From an uncultured Syntrophobacterales bacterium (GTDB lineage Bacteria > Desulfobacterota > Syntrophia > Syntrophales > UBA5619), in contig CAIUXU010000206.1 in the NCBI GenBank assembly GCA_903903205.1, forward strand, positions 1 to 5,190: 5,190 nt of DNA. Direction: 5' to 3'. The notes under the pieces were generated by a model that was not told the origin of the DNA, did not search any database, and saw nothing but the letters and a program-made list of their open reading frames with translations. Made by a program: the position numbers and the translations under genes. Numbering within the stretch: position 1 is the stretch's first letter; each line of letters starts with the position of its first letter. Shown in pieces: positions 4,625 through 5,190 of this stretch.

Positions 4625-5190
4625 ACCATCCCGTTCGCATCCTGGTAGTGGACGACGATCCCGACATCCTGCACGCCACCGCACGTCTGCTGGAAAAAGC
4701 GGGTTACACTGTTGACAGGGCAGCAAGCGGCGAGGAAGCGCTGCAGGCAGTCCAGAAACACCGTCCTGAACTGCTGTTACTGGATCACGACCTGCCGGGC
4801 ATCGATGGCGCCGAGGTCCGCCGCCTGATCAAGCTTGATCCGGCCCTGGCGGATACCCTGGTGGTCATTGTCTCGGCCTCGCACGCGGAGAGCGACCAAC
4901 AGGCAGAGGGGCTCGAGTCGGGTGCGGATGGATATATCGGCCGTCCCATCGCAAACCGCGAACTGCTGGCACGGGTGGAATCGTATGTCCGCATCCAGCA
5001 CCAGACCAGCTTGCTGCGGGAGAGCGAGGAGAGATTTCGCAGATTAGCAGACTCAACTTGGGAGGGGATCATTATTCACAGGGAAGGTGTAATCCTCGAT
5101 GCCAATGAAGCGGCTTTTAAAATGTTTGGCTGGAGTGCTGAAGAGGCCATAGGTAAAGGCGTTCTTGAGTATCTTGCCCCTGAATCTATA
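4621..5190 (+). CDS. REC-PAS signalling protein, N-terminal part (3' truncated by window edge)
   Basis: The first 190 codons are present and the frame is open to the right edge. Residues about 5-122 form a receiver with acidic residues D11/D12, phosphoacceptor D55 (LLLLDHDLPG) and S85 (VIVSAS). The conserved Lys is replaced by Arg (R108, in GYIGRPI), a substitution I recall from other receivers with a GYI-x-RPI motif. A short helix (about 122-137, RESEERFRRL) leads into a PAS domain that starts near 138 (LADSTWEGIIIHREGVILDANEAAFKMFGWSAEEAIG) and is cut off. The output is off-window; such REC-PAS proteins usually continue into more PAS domains and a kinase or GGDEF/EAL module. The ATG overlaps the previous stop (ATGA) with GGGGAA 6 bases upstream. 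The receiver-coding part is about 60% GC and the PAS part about 45%. Confidence 0.93.
   Translation, partial: MNHPVRILVVDDDPDILHATARLLEKAGYTVDRAASGEEALQAVQKHRPELLLLDHDLPGIDGAEVRRLIKLDPALADTLVVIVSASHAESDQQAEGLESGADGYIGRPIANRELLARVESYVRIQHQTSLLRESEERFRRLADSTWEGIIIHREGVILDANEAAFKMFGWSAEEAIGKGVLEYLAPESI

Noticed and set aside
361..4660. Recurrent CTGGTGGTGGACGAC-like stretches near 361, 1144 and 4639
   Set aside because: They encode the conserved first strand and acidic pair of three separate receiver domains, not a DNA repeat.

Overview
All credible genes in this 5.2 kb window lie on the + strand. They encode soluble signal-transduction proteins: a hybrid histidine kinase (3' end only), a response regulator with an HD-GYP cyclic-di-GMP phosphodiesterase output, a stand-alone CarH-like cobalamin-binding protein, a cytoplasmic PAS-like histidine kinase, an unrecognised 162-residue helical protein, and the start of a REC-PAS protein that runs off the right edge. 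Sampled stretches are about 60% GC, except the last ~150 bases (about 45%). The two-component density, the HD-GYP protein and the REPIN-like palindromes (whose antisense translation gives the familiar WIPASAGMT string) suggest a beta- or gammaproteobacterium. The genus cannot be told from this sequence.

Layout. Positions 2-970 hold the end of a hybrid kinase (ATPase domain, receiver, helical tail). Positions 971-1113 are intergenic and almost filled by three copies of a ~28-base palindromic repeat, two direct and one inverted. Positions 1114-2199 encode the REC-HD-GYP protein. Positions 2200-2273 carry a strong ribosome-binding site, a possible 20-codon ORF and a GC-rich hairpin. Positions 2274-2951 encode the cobalamin protein, which overlaps the kinase gene (2944-4092) by 8 bases. 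A 43-base gap with a near-perfect Shine-Dalgarno leads to the helical protein (4136-4624), which overlaps the last gene (from 4621) by 4 bases (ATGA).

How the genes may work together. The cobalamin protein has both signatures of CarH-type B12 photoreceptors: W-x9-E-H in the helical cap, and E-x-H-x-x-G / S-x-T / G-G in the Rossmann part, with spacing matching the CarH/CarA pattern as I recall it. It has no DNA-binding domain. Because it is translationally linked to a kinase without membrane segments, the simplest reading is that it is a light- or cobalamin-responsive input controlling that kinase. The kinase could phosphorylate the receiver of the HD-GYP protein and/or the downstream REC-PAS protein, giving c-di-GMP turnover as one output. 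This wiring is inferred from gene order; only the domain calls rest directly on sequence.
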